27,383 bases of DNA from DASYHQ01 sp038223165 (lineage in GTDB: Bacteria > Planctomycetota > Phycisphaerae > Tepidisphaerales > Tepidisphaeraceae), in assembly GCA_038223165.1 (NCBI GenBank), contig JBBRHE010000021.1:1-27383 (forward strand), given 5' to 3'. The notes under the pieces are model-generated. The model ran no database searches and was not told the origin of the DNA. It worked only from the letters and a program-made list of their open reading frames with translations. This document shows, piece by piece, positions 8,492 to 14,728 of the stretch (position 1 is the stretch's first letter; each line of letters opens with the position of its first letter). The translations under genes were made by a program, and so were the position numbers.

Positions 8492-8992
8492 ATGACCGCT
8501 TATCGCAACATGTATCGTACGGCCCGCCGTGGTTTCACGCTGGTCGAAATTCTGATCGTCGTCATCATCCTTGGCATTTTGGCCGCGATCGTGATCCCGC
8601 AGTTCACGGACGCGTCGGAAAACGCTCGCAAGACGAACATGGCCAGCCAGCTCCAGACGCTGCGCAGCCAGATCGAGCTGTTCAAGCTCCAGCATCGTGA
8701 CGAGGCGCCCCCGTTGGCGACGTTCTGGGACTTCATGACGCAGTACTCACAGGCTGACGTTGCCGAAGGCACCCAGACGACGAAGGACGTGGACTTCAAG
8801 TTCGGTCCTTATATGCAGCAGGCCGTCGTCAATCCCCTCACCGGTGAGTCTGCCCTCGGCGACAAGGCCGGTGGCGCGAACCTGGGCTGGGCATACGACG
8901 CCACCACAGGTGAGATTCACGGTCTGAAGAAGGACGGCACGACCCTCACCGACGACGGTGACGCGACCTCCCCGACTCCGGCCGGTTGGTAA
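8492..8992 (+). CDS. Type II secretion-type major pseudopilin (GspG-like), copy 1
   Basis: Prepilin-type protein of 166 aa. After a short basic leader (residues 1-14, ending RRG) comes the class III cleavage site G14|FTLVE with the conserved Glu5 of the mature protein, then the hydrophobic helix 'ILIVVIILGILAAIVIPQF'. The alpha-helix continues as 'LQTLRSQIELFKLQHRD'. The globular part has 'FGPYMQQAVVNPLTG' and 'LGWAYDATTGEIHG', the GPY...NP...GWxY...TGxI pattern shared with the next two genes. AGAGGAGA precedes the ATG at 8492, and the frame upstream of it is noncoding. The strong ribosome-binding site, the long leader and the hairpin just after its stop suggest this is the most highly expressed subunit. 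Whether it serves a T2SS-like or pilus-like fibre is not resolved here. Confidence 0.9.
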   Translation: MTAYRNMYRTARRGFTLVEILIVVIILGILAAIVIPQFTDASENARKTNMASQLQTLRSQIELFKLQHRDEAPPLATFWDFMTQYSQADVAEGTQTTKDVDFKFGPYMQQAVVNPLTGESALGDKAGGANLGWAYDATTGEIHGLKKDGTTLTDDGDATSPTPAGW

Positions 8993-9016
8993 CACGCCAT
9001 CGGTCAACTGACCTTG

Positions 9017-9047
9017 CCCACCGGTGGGAGAACATCCCACCGGTGGG
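9017..9047 (+). terminator. Perfect 13-bp hairpin after pseudopilin 1 (partial terminator or RNA stabiliser)
   Basis: CCCACCGGTGGGA at 9017-9029 pairs perfectly with 9035-9047 across a 5-nt loop, 24 nt after the pseudopilin stop. There is no U-run after it, so it is not a textbook intrinsic terminator. A 3' stabilising structure or a processing site that favours the first gene over the second is equally possible. Confidence 0.6.
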
Positions 9048-9149
9048 ATTCGCCGAGAGAACGCCAGATAAGTTGGATTGTGTCCGTCCGCGAGGGTGGG
9101 AGTGTCGCACGCGTAGCAGTGTCGCGAGACCATTCTGTGTAGGTGGACC

Positions 9150-9641
9150 ATGAATCGATGCACTTCCGTTTACCCGCATTCTGTATCCCACTCGAACCAC
9201 GCGTTAGCCAAGGGCTTTACGCTTGTCGAGATTCTGATCGTCGTCATCATCCTGGGTATCCTGGCCGCAATCGTCATCCCGCAGTTCTCCAACGCATCGA
9301 CCGACGCGCGCGTGACGAACATGCAGAGCCAACTGCAGACGCTGCGCAGCACAGTTGAGCTTTACCGCCTGCAGCACCGCGACGAGACACCAAAACTGCT
9401 GACGGGTGGGGGATGGCAATTGTTTACGGGACGAACACTTGTGGACGGCACCATCGACGCAACGGGCCCAATGGGCCCTTACATGCCGCATCCACCTGTC
9501 AATCCGCTAACCCAGACCAGCGATATCGCCGAGGCCGGTAGTTCATCGGCCGGTGCTACACCGGGTTGGTACTACGACGAAGAAACCGGACAGATATACG
9601 GTGCAAACTCGCAGGGTGAACAATCCGATAGTGGTTCGTAG
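9150..9641 (+). CDS. GspG-like pseudopilin, copy 2
   Basis: Pseudopilin of 163 aa with cleavage site G22|FTLVE, the helix 'ILIVVIILGILAAIVIPQF' identical to copy 1, then 'LQTLRSTVELYRLQHRDETP'. The C-terminal domain repeats the shared pattern: 'GPYMPHPPVNPL' and 'GWYYDEETGQIYG'. The region coding for the N-terminal helix is nearly identical in DNA to copy 1, while the globular halves have diverged, as expected of a tandem duplication followed by specialisation. The start ATG at 9150 has AGGTGG close upstream. It lies 157 nt after copy 1, beyond the strong hairpin. Confidence 0.88.
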   Translation: MNRCTSVYPHSVSHSNHALAKGFTLVEILIVVIILGILAAIVIPQFSNASTDARVTNMQSQLQTLRSTVELYRLQHRDETPKLLTGGGWQLFTGRTLVDGTIDATGPMGPYMPHPPVNPLTQTSDIAEAGSSSAGATPGWYYDEETGQIYGANSQGEQSDSGS

Positions 9642-9724
9642 AGAGAAGCCTGTTTGGGCGTCCCGATGGCTCGCTCTGGCGGTAGTCACTGGTGCCTAAA
9701 CGGAAAAGTCAGGAAACGTCCGAG

Positions 9725-10276
9725 ATGTTTCGACCACGACCATTCCAACTTCGCCCGATGTCGAATGAAGGTGCAACGCTGCGCGGCGCGTTCACGCTTG
9801 TCGAGCTTCTGATCGTTGTCGTGATTATTGGCATACTGGCGACCCTCGTGATCCCACAGATGTCCAACGCTGGCACTCAGGCGCGAGAGACTGCGTTGCG
9901 CGACGACGTGCGCTTCTTGCGCACGCAGATCATCGTCTACAAGGCTCAGCATCGTGACGTGGCGCCGGGCTATCCCGGTGGCAACGCGGCGACGCCACCT
10001 ACGCAGGCGGCATTCGTCGAACAGTTGACGATGTTTACCAATTCGCTCGGCGCGACCAACGCGTCGGCCACGGCGACTTTCAAGCTTGGGCCATACCTGC
10101 CGAAGTTCCCGAAGAATGCCGTCAATGGTAAGGATACTGTCCTCTTGATCGCCAATGGCGCTGCGGTCCCCGCACCCAGTGGCACATACGGCTGGATCTA
10201 CAAACCGGAAACCGAAGAGCTCTACCCCGACCTGGTCGGCCAGGACCAGTCGAACATTGCATTCGTCAACTACTGA
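9725..10276 (+). CDS. GspG-like pseudopilin, copy 3 (Ala at the cleavage site)
   Basis: Pseudopilin of 183 aa. It is the most divergent of the three GspG-like copies: helix 'FTLVELLIVVVIIGILATLVIPQM', then 'DDVRFLRTQIIVYKAQHRD', a Gly/Ala/Thr-rich stretch, 'LGPYLPKFPKN' and 'YGWIYKPETEELYP'. The residue before the cut is Ala22 rather than the usual Gly, which prepilin peptidases tolerate in some substrates. I chose the ATG at 9725, which follows AGGA; a GTG at 9692 and an ATG at 9758 are in frame. Its stop overlaps the start of the next gene (TGATG), so these minor components are probably translated together. Confidence 0.85.
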   Translation: MFRPRPFQLRPMSNEGATLRGAFTLVELLIVVVIIGILATLVIPQMSNAGTQARETALRDDVRFLRTQIIVYKAQHRDVAPGYPGGNAATPPTQAAFVEQLTMFTNSLGATNASATATFKLGPYLPKFPKNAVNGKDTVLLIANGAAVPAPSGTYGWIYKPETEELYPDLVGQDQSNIAFVNY

Positions 10277-10776
10277 TGACCCCGACCCACCGACCAGCGC
10301 GACGGCCGATCAGTTCGCGAGCGTTCACGCTGGCAGAGGGGTTAATCGCAACGACGATTTTGTCGATCGCTACGGTCGGCATCCTCACCCTGGTCAGCAG
10401 CGCCGCAGCCCAGGCGCAAGCCGTGCGTGAAGACACGACCGCGCTGTCACTGGCCCGCGAATTGCTCGAACTGACGGCTGGCGCGCCGTTCGCCACGTCG
10501 GCGACGGTTACGGGTTTCTCGGGAGGGAACACCAACGCCAGCACGTACGACGATATCCGTGATTTCAACAACTACACCGACACCGTCACACCCGGCGACG
10601 CGACCGCGGGGGATGTCCGGCCGTACGCGAGGTTGGTCACGGTCAGCACGACCGGTGGCCCGAGCAACACAACCGATTTCCGTGTGGTCAGCGTTACCGT
10701 GACTCCACCCAGTGGCCGAACCATCACGCTGACACGCCTCGTCAGTGCTGCCGAACCGACCAGGGCAGGCACATGA
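10276..10776 (+). CDS. Minor pseudopilin, GspI/PilV-like
   Basis: Prepilin-type protein of 166 aa with leader '...ISSRA' and cleavage A16|FTLAEGLIATTILSIATVGIL, keeping the mature Glu5. The 'LARELLELTAG' segment after the helix is typical of GspI/PilV minor pseudopilins, which nucleate the fibre tip together with GspJ and GspK. The rest is Thr/Ser/Gly-rich beta-type sequence. It overlaps the genes on both sides (TGATG upstream, ATGA downstream), a tight translational coupling that supports stoichiometric assembly. As in copy 3 of the GspG set, the residue before the cut is Ala. The GspI/PilV label rests on position and helix pattern only. Confidence 0.75.
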   Translation: MTPTHRPARRPISSRAFTLAEGLIATTILSIATVGILTLVSSAAAQAQAVREDTTALSLARELLELTAGAPFATSATVTGFSGGNTNASTYDDIRDFNNYTDTVTPGDATAGDVRPYARLVTVSTTGGPSNTTDFRVVSVTVTPPSGRTITLTRLVSAAEPTRAGT

Positions 10777-11492
10777 AACGCGGATTCACGATCATCGAGC
10801 TCATGATGGGCATCAGCATCACCGCAATGGTGATGGCGGCGCTGGGCGCGGTCTGCATGGCGACGGCGAACGGTTGGCGACAGGGAGAGTTCACCCGGTC
10901 GGCGTGGATCAGTGGCAGTGGGGCTGCGTCGCAGGTTCAGCGAGCGTTGCGGGATGCAAAGTACATCGGCTACATCGTGCCCGGTGATCTCACTGCGACC
11001 CCCGCGGTGCCGGCGAGCGTGTTCTACTGGCGTGCCGATGACTTTGACGGTGACGCGGACGGTGTATTGCAGATCGGTGAAATGGGGCTAATCGAGTTCG
11101 ACCCCACCGAGCGCTCGCTTATCCGCTACGAGGCGAAGGCTTGGTCGGCATCGCTGTCACCATCTGAATTGCTGCAGCTTGGTGGCGATCCGCAGTATCA
11201 CCTGCAACGCAGTGATCTGGTCAACAACGCGTCCGCCGGTGCACAGTTCAAGACGTATCTTACCAACACAGGCCTGGGCGTAGTGACCCCGATCGCCCGC
11301 AACATTTCCGCAGCGCAGTTCACTGGCATTCGAACGGATGAGGTGACGCCAACCGGGCGCTCTGTTGTTCAATTTCAGCTTCGCGTTGAACGCCTGAACG
11401 ATGCCACAGTTCCCGGTGGGCAGGGTGGCGCATCGATCGAGCGCAGTTCGGTCACACTGCGTGCCCCGACAACCCGGCCAACGAATTTCTAG
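10773..11492 (+). CDS. Minor pseudopilin, GspJ/PilW-like, with an EF-hand loop
   Basis: Protein of 239 aa with a minimal leader (MKRG4|FTIIELMMGISITAMVMAAL) and mature Glu5. The GspJ/PilW call fits its size, its place after a GspI/PilV-like gene and before a PilX/GspK-like gene, and the 'QVQRALRDAKYIG' helix. Residues 92-103 form a full 12-residue EF-hand calcium loop, D-x-D-x-D-G-x-L-x-x-x-E ('DGDADGVLQIGE', bases 11046-11081), followed by 'MGLIEFDPTERSLIRYE'. Calcium binding would suit a pseudopilin that needs calcium to fold outside the cytoplasm, but this is inferred from the motif alone. The start overlaps the previous stop by 4 nt. Confidence 0.75.
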   Translation: MKRGFTIIELMMGISITAMVMAALGAVCMATANGWRQGEFTRSAWISGSGAASQVQRALRDAKYIGYIVPGDLTATPAVPASVFYWRADDFDGDADGVLQIGEMGLIEFDPTERSLIRYEAKAWSASLSPSELLQLGGDPQYHLQRSDLVNNASAGAQFKTYLTNTGLGVVTPIARNISAAQFTGIRTDEVTPTGRSVVQFQLRVERLNDATVPGGQGGASIERSSVTLRAPTTRPTNF

Positions 11493-11497
11493 CAAGT

Positions 11498-12751
11498 ATG
11501 AGCCACCGTCCCGACCAACTTCGCCCCCAAGGCATGGCCGTCATGATGGTGATCATCATGATCGGGCTCTGCTCGGTGTTGGGGTACGCGATGCTGTGGG
11601 GCGCATCGACCAACGCGCAGATTGCCGACAACGCCGTGCTCGCCGCCAAGGCCGACGCGCTGGCCGAGTCGGGCGTGAACCTCGCGATCTACTACCTCCG
11701 CTATCCCGCCAATGCGCCGGCAGCGTTCCTGACGAGCAGCGACAGTTACGTCGCGACCAACGTGTCGCTGGGGACGGGCATCGACGGTTACGTCAACCTG
11801 CAGGTTGATCGCATAACCCCGCAGGGCTGGGAGTTTCAGGTCAAGTCGACCGGCGTCGCGCAGGACGGGCCGCTGCGCGTCGCGCAGACCCTGACGAGCA
11901 ACGTGAAGTGCCAGACGAAGTTCGATCCCCGGTATGTGCTGAGCTCGCAATCGGATATCGCGCTGTCCACGCCTGGCTCGGTGGTCATTACGGGCAAGGT
12001 GCAAACGAAGGGCCAGCTCGACGTCGCCAGCGGGGTGATGATCAGCGACTATGTTTACACGTACGAACTGACCGGGTCGTCAGTCCTGGCGCTCGTTGGG
12101 TCGGCACCATACCAGACCGTTGCCCCGAGCTGGTCGCAGATCAAGGATTATGGTCAGTTCGGCGCCGGGCCGACGTACACTTACACGCACAACGGTGATC
12201 CCACGTGCCAGGCTGCTGTCATCACGGGGCCGATCATAACCGCGGCATCCCTACCGGCGTTGGGCACAAACAACCCGCTGCGCATTTACATCTGCAACGG
12301 TGACCTGACGGTGTTTCCCAGTGGCACCGGGAACATCTCGATGACGGGTTCGTTGATCGTGCGCGGTGACTTGTTGCTCGGCAACGCCGTCACACTCAAC
12401 GCGGCGTCGCGCACACTGACGGTGAACAACCCGATGGCAGGCGCGAACGGCGCCCCCGGGCTGATCGTGCAGGGGGCCATTCGGTATCTCTCGTCACAGA
12501 AGCGAATCATCACGTACGGTGTGAACTGGGTGGGCACCGGCATTCATGGCGACGCTGCGAACAACGCCGGTTGCAGTTTTCGTTCGGATGGCGCGTTTTT
12601 AACGCCACTCTGGTCGGCGGCGAAAACCTTCATCGGTTCGCTGTACTTCAACCCGAACACTGCCAAAGCGGCTGTCGCAGATTTCGCGTCGGTCAGCAAT
12701 CAGGTGCCGACGGGTGTAATCGTGCAGTCGTTCACGCCCGGTGAAGAGTAA
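11498..12751 (+). CDS. PilX/GspK-like minor pilin protein
   Basis: Protein of 417 aa with a basic leader ending 'RPQG12', then 'MAVMMVIIMIGLCSVLGYAMLWG'. It has no Glu at mature position 5, as is usual for GspK and PilX tip subunits. A helix 'ALAESGVNLAIYYLRYP' follows, matching the PilX 'AESG...' pattern. The C-terminal half is beta-rich and repetitive ('GNISMTGSLIVRGDLLLGNAVTLNA', 'GLIVQGAIRYLSS'), like polymer-forming or right-handed beta structures. It begins 5 nt after the previous stop with no clear Shine-Dalgarno sequence, so coupling is likely. It closes the cluster and converges on lpdA 16 nt away. The function of the large beta domain is unknown. Confidence 0.75.
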   Translation: MSHRPDQLRPQGMAVMMVIIMIGLCSVLGYAMLWGASTNAQIADNAVLAAKADALAESGVNLAIYYLRYPANAPAAFLTSSDSYVATNVSLGTGIDGYVNLQVDRITPQGWEFQVKSTGVAQDGPLRVAQTLTSNVKCQTKFDPRYVLSSQSDIALSTPGSVVITGKVQTKGQLDVASGVMISDYVYTYELTGSSVLALVGSAPYQTVAPSWSQIKDYGQFGAGPTYTYTHNGDPTCQAAVITGPIITAASLPALGTNNPLRIYICNGDLTVFPSGTGNISMTGSLIVRGDLLLGNAVTLNAASRTLTVNNPMAGANGAPGLIVQGAIRYLSSQKRIITYGVNWVGTGIHGDAANNAGCSFRSDGAFLTPLWSAAKTFIGSLYFNPNTAKAAVADFASVSNQVPTGVIVQSFTPGEE

Positions 12752-12767
12752 CGGATCGCTCGATCGG

Positions 12768-14168
12768 TCACATGTGAATGGCTCGCTTGTCGACCGCCAA
12801 GGCGGCTTCCTTGAACGCCTCGGCCAATGTCGGATGCGCGTGAACCGAGCGGGCGACGTCTTCGACGGACGATGCAAACTCGATCGCGACGGCGGCCTCG
12901 GCGATCATGTCACTGGCGCGAGGGGCCAGGATATGCACGCCGAGCAATCGGTCCGTCTTGGCATCGCCGATCACCTTTACAAATCCTTCCGTTTGCCCCA
13001 TCGCCTTGGCGCGACCGTTGGCCAGCAGGGGGAATTTTCCGATCTTGATCTCGAACCCATTGGCCTTGGCGTCGTCTTCACCGTAACCCACACTGGCCAG
13101 TTCCGGGTTCGTGTAGACAACGTTCGGCACAGCGTTGTAGTTCACATGACCCGCCTGGCCAGCCAGCAATTCGACGAGCGCGACACCTTCCTCTTCGGCT
13201 TTGTGCGCGAGCATCAGCCCACCAATGACGTCACCGATCGCGTAGATGCCGGGAACCTTCGTCTGGTAGTGACCATCGACGACGACAAACCCGCGCTTGT
13301 CGAGCTCGACGCCAACTTCAGTCAGGCCCAGTCCTTGCGTGTACGGCTTGCGACCCACGGCCACGAGCACGACGTCGGCTTCCTCGACGCCTTTGTCCTC
13401 ACCGCTCGTCCAGGCGACTTTGACCTTGTCGCCTTCGACGGTCGCCGACTGGGCGCCGGTCTTGAACTTGAACTTGAAGCCCTGCTTTTCGAGCTGCTTC
13501 TGCAACGCGGTCGTCATCTCCTTGTCCATGTTGGGGACGATGCGGTCGAGGAACTCGACGACAAGCACCTGCGTGCCCAACCGGCTCCAGACGCTGCCCA
13601 GTTCCAAACCGATGACGCCCGCGCCGATGATCAGCATCTTCTCGGGAATCTTCGGCAGCGAGATCGCGTGGTCGGAGCTGATGATTCGCTTGCCGTCAAA
13701 CTTGAAAGCCGGCAACTCGATCGGAGCGCTTCCGGTCGCAACGATGATGTGCTTGGCGGTCAAGGTCTTCTCGCCGTCGCTGGCCGTTACGACGACCTTG
13801 CCGGGGGCGCTGATCCTGGCGGTCCCCTTTACGTGGGTGATCTTGTTTTTCTTGAACAGGAACGAGATGCCTTGCGTGTTGGAACTGACGACGCCGTCCT
13901 TGCGCTTCATCATGGTCGGCAGGTCGATGTCGATTTTGTCGACCTTCAGACCGTGCTTGGCGAAGTCGTGCTTGGCCTGGTAGTAGAACTCGCTGGAATC
14001 GAGCAGGGCTTTGCTGGGAATGCAGCCCCAGTTGGAACAGGTGCCCCCCAGATTGGGTTCCTTTTCGATGCAGGCGACCGTCATACCCAGTTGGGCCGCG
14101 CGGATCGCTGCCACGTATCCACCAGGGCCAGAACCGATGATCACCACGTCGTAGTTGTTTTCGCTCAA
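12768..14168 (-). CDS. lpdA: Dihydrolipoyl dehydrogenase (E3)
   Basis: FAD/NAD-dependent disulfide oxidoreductase that reoxidises dihydrolipoamide in pyruvate and 2-oxoglutarate dehydrogenase complexes and in glycine cleavage. The FAD-binding 'VVIIGSGPGGYVAA' is at residues 8-21 and the redox pair is C44-SNWG-C49 in 'GGTCSNWGCIPSKALL'. The NAD-binding site is 'MLIIGAGVIGLELGSVW', with 'VYAIGD'-type sequence seen as 'GIYAIGDVIGG'. The catalytic His445 and Glu450 are in 'HAHPTLAEAF'. I set the start at a TTG at 14168, with AAAGGA 7 nt upstream. The frame is open to an ATG at 14297, but the promoter -10 at 14199-14204 would lie inside that extension. The length of 466 aa is normal. No E1 or E2 gene is adjacent. 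Confidence 0.93.
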   Translation of the reverse strand: MSENNYDVVIIGSGPGGYVAAIRAAQLGMTVACIEKEPNLGGTCSNWGCIPSKALLDSSEFYYQAKHDFAKHGLKVDKIDIDLPTMMKRKDGVVSSNTQGISFLFKKNKITHVKGTARISAPGKVVVTASDGEKTLTAKHIIVATGSAPIELPAFKFDGKRIISSDHAISLPKIPEKMLIIGAGVIGLELGSVWSRLGTQVLVVEFLDRIVPNMDKEMTTALQKQLEKQGFKFKFKTGAQSATVEGDKVKVAWTSGEDKGVEEADVVLVAVGRKPYTQGLGLTEVGVELDKRGFVVVDGHYQTKVPGIYAIGDVIGGLMLAHKAEEEGVALVELLAGQAGHVNYNAVPNVVYTNPELASVGYGEDDAKANGFEIKIGKFPLLANGRAKAMGQTEGFVKVIGDAKTDRLLGVHILAPRASDMIAEAAVAIEFASSVEDVARSVHAHPTLAEAFKEAALAVDKRAIHM

Positions 14169-14198
14169 GAGAGTGTCCTTTAGAGGTTGGGGCGTGGG

Positions 14199-14204
14199 AT
14201 TATA
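14199..14204 (-). promoter_or_regulatory. lpdA promoter -10 box (TATAAT)
   Basis: A perfect TATAAT on the minus strand, about 30 nt upstream of the TTG start of lpdA. It predicts transcription from near 14192 and a leader of about 24 nt holding the AAAGGA ribosome-binding site. No good TTGACA-type -35 was found at 16-18 nt spacing. Confidence 0.5.
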
Positions 14205-14344
14205 GGGAAGCAACCCGAAGAGTCGAAGTGCGCGCACGTTGTCACTTCGTTCTACGAAATCGGGGGTGTCTGCACAATCGGAGGCATAAGGGGGCATAAT
14301 TTCAGCATTTACGCTCCTTTCTTCTTCTCATACCATTCCACGGA

Positions 14345-14373
14345 TTGACACGTCCAGCGTCCGTCCTCTACCC
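14345..14373 (+). promoter_or_regulatory. Likely promoter of the riboswitch-kimA transcript
   Basis: A perfect TTGACA (14345-14350) is followed after 17 nt by CTACCC, a weak -10. Transcription would begin near 14380, just ahead of the first helix of the c-di-AMP riboswitch. The exact placement before the aptamer is the main support. Confidence 0.45.
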
Positions 14374-14387
14374 TTTCGGTCGTACTA

Positions 14388-14580
14388 GTCGCCGAGATCG
14401 TGCCCGCTGCAACGGGGGTGCGATGCGGGGAACCCAAGGGTGCTGAGATGCGGATCGGTTGGACGTGTAGTCCAGCGGTCAGGTTCGGCACCGGGGGCGA
14501 AGGGACTCACAAAAGTCCCGGGGCACTTTCAAGCCCCAGCCCGTCAGCTAACCCCGTAGGCGTTTGGAAGGAAATCCTAG
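14388..14580 (+). ncRNA. ydaO-yuaA-type cyclic-di-AMP riboswitch
   Basis: The sequence carries the order of conserved blocks that I know from solved ydaO aptamers (for example Thermoanaerobacter tengcongensis): GCCGA near the 5' end (14391-14395), GGGGAACCC (14427-14435) with GGGTGCTGAGA after it, the hallmark CCGTCAGCTAACCCC (14541-14555), then GTAGGCG and GGAAGGA. CGCC (14390-14393) can pair with GGCG (14559-14562) to close P1. Internal hairpins are visible at 14461-14473 (GGAC/GTCC), 14502-14519 (GGGACT/AGTCCC) and 14520-14537 (GGGGC/GCCCC). In other bacteria this class turns genes off when c-di-AMP is high and is common upstream of potassium transporters such as KimA. The gene that follows here is KimA-like, which supports both calls. 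The expression mode (termination or translation) is not clear. Confidence 0.85.
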
Positions 14581-14591
14581 GAAGGGTGCGT

Positions 14592-14710
14592 AAGGCAAAC
14601 AGGAGTCAGAAGCCATAAGCCAGAAGTCTGAATGAAGACGGCAGGTCGTTGCCTGCTCCTCATTCTTTCTCCTGACTTCTGGCTCATGGTTTCTGGCTCC
14701 TTTCCGCCTT
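14592..14710. repeat. Long imperfect inverted repeat between riboswitch and kimA
   Basis: The arms at 14601-14628 and 14674-14701 match at about 25 of 28 bases and extend outward through AAGGC/GCCTT to 14592 and 14710. An inner stem (GAATGA...GGCAGG paired with CCTGC...TCATTC) fills most of the loop. Each arm is built of AGAAGCC-like units. The design resembles a dispersed palindromic (REP/MITE-like) element rather than a simple terminator, and no U-run follows. It ends 18 nt before the kimA-like start codon and so occupies the expression-platform position. Confidence 0.7.
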
Positions 14711-14728
14711 TTCAGACTGCTGCCCGAT

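Noticed and set aside
12741..14183. A 480-codon open frame on the plus strand opposite lpdA
   Set aside because: It is the antisense shadow of lpdA in GC-rich DNA; its translation is rich in Arg/Asp/His/Val with no recognisable domain, while lpdA has all its motifs.
14309..14491. A 60-codon minus-strand frame ending 'QSVEWYEKKKGA'
   Set aside because: It overlaps the riboswitch on the opposite strand, has no recognisable family or ribosome-binding site, and is most easily explained by chance.
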